A DNA stretch of 55,592 nt from Planctomycetota bacterium (lineage in GTDB: Bacteria > Planctomycetota > Phycisphaerae > Phycisphaerales > SM1A02). The DNA is taken from assembly GCA_014381555.1 (NCBI GenBank), contig JACNLO010000062.1, positions 1 through 55,592 on the forward strand, read 5' to 3'. Position numbers and translations under genes: made by a program. Below, piece by piece: positions 53,117 through 55,592 of the stretch; the first letter of the stretch is position 1, and each line of letters starts with the position of its first letter. The notes beneath the pieces were generated by a model. The model saw only the letters and a program-made list of their open reading frames with translations, was not told the DNA's origin and made no database searches.

Positions 53117-55157
53117 ACTCACACGGCCCCCAGTTTGCAATGAGCAACATAAAATCTGTTACATCAACAATTCCATCCAGATTGATGTCTTCAATTCCCT
53201 CAGTATTTCCCCAAGCACCTATCAAAATCAACAGATCATTCACATCAATAGTTGCGTCAGCGTTCAAGTCGGGACAGTTGTTGTCACCCCCATAACACAC
53301 CATCCCTATTGAATTACCTCCGCCATCGACATAGTTCCCGAATATTTGATCTGGGCTATTTTGACAAAAGAGTGATTCCACAATTGTGATACTGCTACTT
53401 TCTGTATACAACCCTCCACCAATCGTTGCAACATTATCTTTCGTTTGACAGCCTACAAGGATCGGGTTTCCATTGTTCACGAATCCAATCCCTCCACCCT
53501 GGATTGCTGTGTTGTAGGCGATTAAGCACTGATAGAACTCGGGACTTCCTGTATCAATTAGCACGCCACCGCCCGTGCCAATACTGGATGAATTATTGAT
53601 GATTTGACAATCTTTAATTATCGGTGAACTGTTTGAACATAAAATTCCACTCCCACCCTCTAGAGTCGAACAATTTGTAATCGTAAACCCCTCAATGATT
53701 GTGGTGTTTGCTTCGTTGTTCTCACACACAATTCCCCTGCAGGGCTGGTTCAATCCATCAATATATGTCGCTTCAGAACCAATAATACTGTGTAACCAAA
53801 TTGCTTTACCCTTTAAGTTGACAAGAACATCGTTTGAACTTGTGTAGACTCCTGGCATGACCACAATCTCATCGCCATCGCTTGCAGCGTCAATCGCTTC
53901 TTGAATTGATACAAAATCTGCAAGCCCATCGTCATCGACCGACCAAATAGTTTGACAATCCCCATTCCATTTAGAGTCTCTCAATGGCACAATATCGTTC
54001 ATTGAAACTATGATTGATCCCCAATCCTTTGTTGGGTATGAATTCACAACGATCGAATCGAGATCGTTGTCTTGATCAAGATCAGCAAACGAAATAAACT
54101 TTGGTTCTGCGACTGTGTTGTGTTCTGAATTGTAATCAAGTGTAAATTGACCGGTGCCATCGTTCACGTACACATGAAATGAGCCAAGCCCTTTGTCGAT
54201 TACTGTAAGGTCTGTATAACCATCACCATTGATATCTGACGGCTCAACCAACTCCGATTGATATGGACAATCAACTAGTTCATGCACAAAATTCCATTCT
54301 CCGAGGTTTCTAATCAGACTAAATTGTGGATGGTTTCGATTCGCAAGCGATAGATCGAAGTCGCCATCAAGTTCCAAATCAAGAGCACGAACAGAACATG
54401 CGCTAGATTCAGTATCTATACTCGCTCGCTTTTGAACGCCTGCCCATTCACCTTTTTCAGATAATCCTAGATTTTCGTAGATATGTAAGTAACCCAACTG
54501 CGATACGACGGCAATGTCAGGGTCATCGTCTTGGTCCAGATTCACACCTACGATGGAAATACACCTTGCGTTTAAACCAAGATTAAATTCAATCCCGGTT
54601 CCAAATGTGCCATCACCTTCATTAAAAAATACATGCCAGCCTGTTTCAAATCCAATCTCCCCGTAATTCGCTACAAGTAAATCTTTGTATCCATCTGCAT
54701 TGAGATCGACAGTGTGAATCCAATGTGGATCGGAACCAGCCGTGTAAGTCACCGACTCGGAATATCCAAGCCAATCGCCATCTTGAGATGTGCCAAGATT
54801 CAAGAAAACTGTTGCACCGAATCCACTTGCAGAAGCAAGGTCGATGAACCCATCATTGTTTAAATCTTCAAATTCAATAATACGGTTATGGTGTTCGCCA
54901 CTACTCCTGATCACCATTGGAGTAGACAGCGACCCCTGACCACAATTTACTAGCAGGAGAATTTCATCACTAAATCGATCGCTGACCGCTACATCGGGAA
55001 TTCCATCCCCATTAATGTCGCCGGTAGCAACACACCTTGAGAAAGTGTTGTTTGCACCATTTGTATTAAAGAAATATTCATTACTTTGTGTGAATGAAAC
55101 CGTGTCAGCAAGTGATGTACTTGTTAGGAACATCGAGATGAGCAGGGGGCGGAACAT
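53115..55157 (-). CDS. Secreted FG-GAP/VCBS + beta-helix protein with GC-type dockerin
   Basis: 680 residues from the ATG at 55157; a signal peptide (M-F-R-P-L-L-I-S-M-F-L-T-S-T-S-L-A-D) directly follows. Residues about 30-400 hold repeated FG-GAP/VCBS-like units with D-x-N-x-D-G-x-x-D loops (D-I-N-G-D-G-I-P-D, D-L-N-N-D-G-F-I-D, D-L-N-A-D-G-Y-K-D), probably a beta-propeller. From about 410 the N-terminal beta-helix module of the paralogues appears (V-D-D-D-G-L-A-D-F-V-S-I-Q-E-A), then a short beta-helix, then the dockerin ending W-G-P-C-E. The ATG overlaps the upstream stop (TAATG). Confidence 0.82.
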   Translation of the reverse strand: MFRPLLISMFLTSTSLADTVSFTQSNEYFFNTNGANNTFSRCVATGDINGDGIPDVAVSDRFSDEILLLVNCGQGSLSTPMVIRSSGEHHNRIIEFEDLNNDGFIDLASASGFGATVFLNLGTSQDGDWLGYSESVTYTAGSDPHWIHTVDLNADGYKDLLVANYGEIGFETGWHVFFNEGDGTFGTGIEFNLGLNARCISIVGVNLDQDDDPDIAVVSQLGYLHIYENLGLSEKGEWAGVQKRASIDTESSACSVRALDLELDGDFDLSLANRNHPQFSLIRNLGEWNFVHELVDCPYQSELVEPSDINGDGYTDLTVIDKGLGSFHVYVNDGTGQFTLDYNSEHNTVAEPKFISFADLDQDNDLDSIVVNSYPTKDWGSIIVSMNDIVPLRDSKWNGDCQTIWSVDDDGLADFVSIQEAIDAASDGDEIVVMPGVYTSSNDVLVNLKGKAIWLHSIIGSEATYIDGLNQPCRGIVCENNEANTTIIEGFTITNCSTLEGGSGILCSNSSPIIKDCQIINNSSSIGTGGGVLIDTGSPEFYQCLIAYNTAIQGGGIGFVNNGNPILVGCQTKDNVATIGGGLYTESSSITIVESLFCQNSPDQIFGNYVDGGGNSIGMVCYGGDNNCPDLNADATIDVNDLLILIGAWGNTEGIEDINLDGIVDVTDFMLLIANWGPCE

Positions 55158-55591
55158 TACTCGCACGGCCCCCAGTTGCCGACAACGATGAGTAGGTCGG
55201 TGACATCGACGATGCCGTCTTGGTTCAAGTCGCCCTGCGGTATGTTGTTGCCCCAATAGCCAACAACAATTAACAGGTCAACAACATTGACTAGTTCGTC
55301 ACCATCTGCATCGCCAACACACTCACAGTCGTCAAGTTCACCGTTATTGTTTTGGTCGTTGGCGGGGTCTTTCAGTTCACATGTGTCAGGAATACCGTTT
55401 TCGTTGCAGTCCTCAACTGTTCCATCTGCGATGGAGCAGGAATCGATGAGGCCATCAAGGTCACAATCAAGGGATGGGTCTTCTTCAATATCACAGATAT
55501 CAAGTATGCCATTTGAGTTGCAGTCGTATTCTCTTCCATCAAAGCGGTAGACATACGCGCTACCAGAAGAGGAGCCGTTGTCATCGTCATA
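55157..55591 (-). CDS. FG-GAP-type secreted protein with GC-type dockerin, 5' truncated by window end
   Basis: The frame is open from the right edge to a TAA at 55157-55159. The first visible residues, D-D-D-N-G-S-S-S-G-S-A-Y-V-Y-R, are a typical FG-GAP repeat of bacterial integrin-like propellers. Then come Asp/Asn/Cys-rich loops (D-C-N-S-N-G-I-L-D-I-C, D-C-N-E-N-G-I-P-D-T-C) of thrombospondin-type-3 look and a GC-type dockerin with D-A-D-G-D-E-L-V-N-V-V-D-L-L and D-L-N-Q-D-G-I-V-D-V-T-D-L-L, ending W-G-P-C-E. The stop overlaps the next ATG (TAATG), so the two secreted proteins are probably co-expressed. The N-terminus is outside the window. Confidence 0.8.
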   Translation of the reverse strand, partial: YDDDNGSSSGSAYVYRFDGREYDCNSNGILDICDIEEDPSLDCDLDGLIDSCSIADGTVEDCNENGIPDTCELKDPANDQNNNGELDDCECVGDADGDELVNVVDLLIVVGYWGNNIPQGDLNQDGIVDVTDLLIVVGNWGPCE

Positions 55592-55592
55592 G

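Overview
The window looks like the chromosome of an uncultured bacterium of the phylum Planctomycetota, most likely class Phycisphaerae. Evidence for this: five secreted proteins end in the C-terminal 'GC-type dockerin' (two Asp-rich loops, then a closing W-G-x-C); a Minf_1886-type protein (family restricted to Planctomycetes and Verrucomicrobia) is present; there is a fused SecDF, a PolX/PHP polymerase, and a phosphatase with the H-C-H-H-G-K-H-R loop. Base composition is moderate (an impression, not computed). Start codons include several TTG and GTG, and many genes lack a clear Shine-Dalgarno sequence. I see no tRNA, rRNA, phage, insertion sequence or CRISPR.

Layout. 1-640: 3' end of a lamin-tail/dockerin secreted protein. 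805-9383 (minus): a tightly coupled operon moxR - DUF58 - DUF4381-like - batA - batB - batC - batD - batE, mostly joined by ATGA or TGATG overlaps; it encodes a membrane/periplasmic vWA-TPR complex driven by a MoxR ATPase. 9462-13513: a small orphan gene, tyrA (chorismate mutase/prephenate dehydrogenase) divergent from gdhA, a DUF3553 gene behind a structured leader, and a coiled-coil protein. 13709-15878 (minus): OmpA-like lipoprotein, a transglutaminase-fold protein lacking all three catalytic residues, and a zinc-ribbon membrane protein. 15984-18871 (plus): amidohydrolase, Minf_1886 protein, AI-2E/PerM transporter. 18910-24205 (minus): recG - polX - ffh. 24235-27915 (plus): xseA - xseB - prepilin peptidase - OmpA-like lipoprotein, closed by a strong terminator. 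28002-34952 (plus): rhomboid protease - tgt - yajC - secDF - LysM protein. 34942-36917 (minus): aldo/keto reductase and FAD oxidoreductase. 36973-41507: alpha/beta hydrolase facing smc. 41664-44949: FlgI-like lipoprotein and a HEAT-type membrane protein. 44957-55592: beta-helix/dockerin and FG-GAP/dockerin secreted proteins interspersed with typA/bipA, an exo/endonuclease-phosphatase protein, a small lipoprotein and a phosphatase-cytochrome c fusion.

Most genes are conserved housekeeping functions (translation, secretion, recombination, chromosome segregation). The accessory signal lies in (i) the secreted dockerin proteins, (ii) a family of about 30-bp palindromes found just after the stop codons of minus-strand genes, (iii) three different short tandem-repeat arrays at gene ends, and (iv) unusual domain combinations or decayed enzymes: phosphatase plus C-terminal CxxCH haem motif, FlgI-like protein with no flagellar genes nearby, and catalytically empty transglutaminase. 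I found no clear new defence or mobile system.
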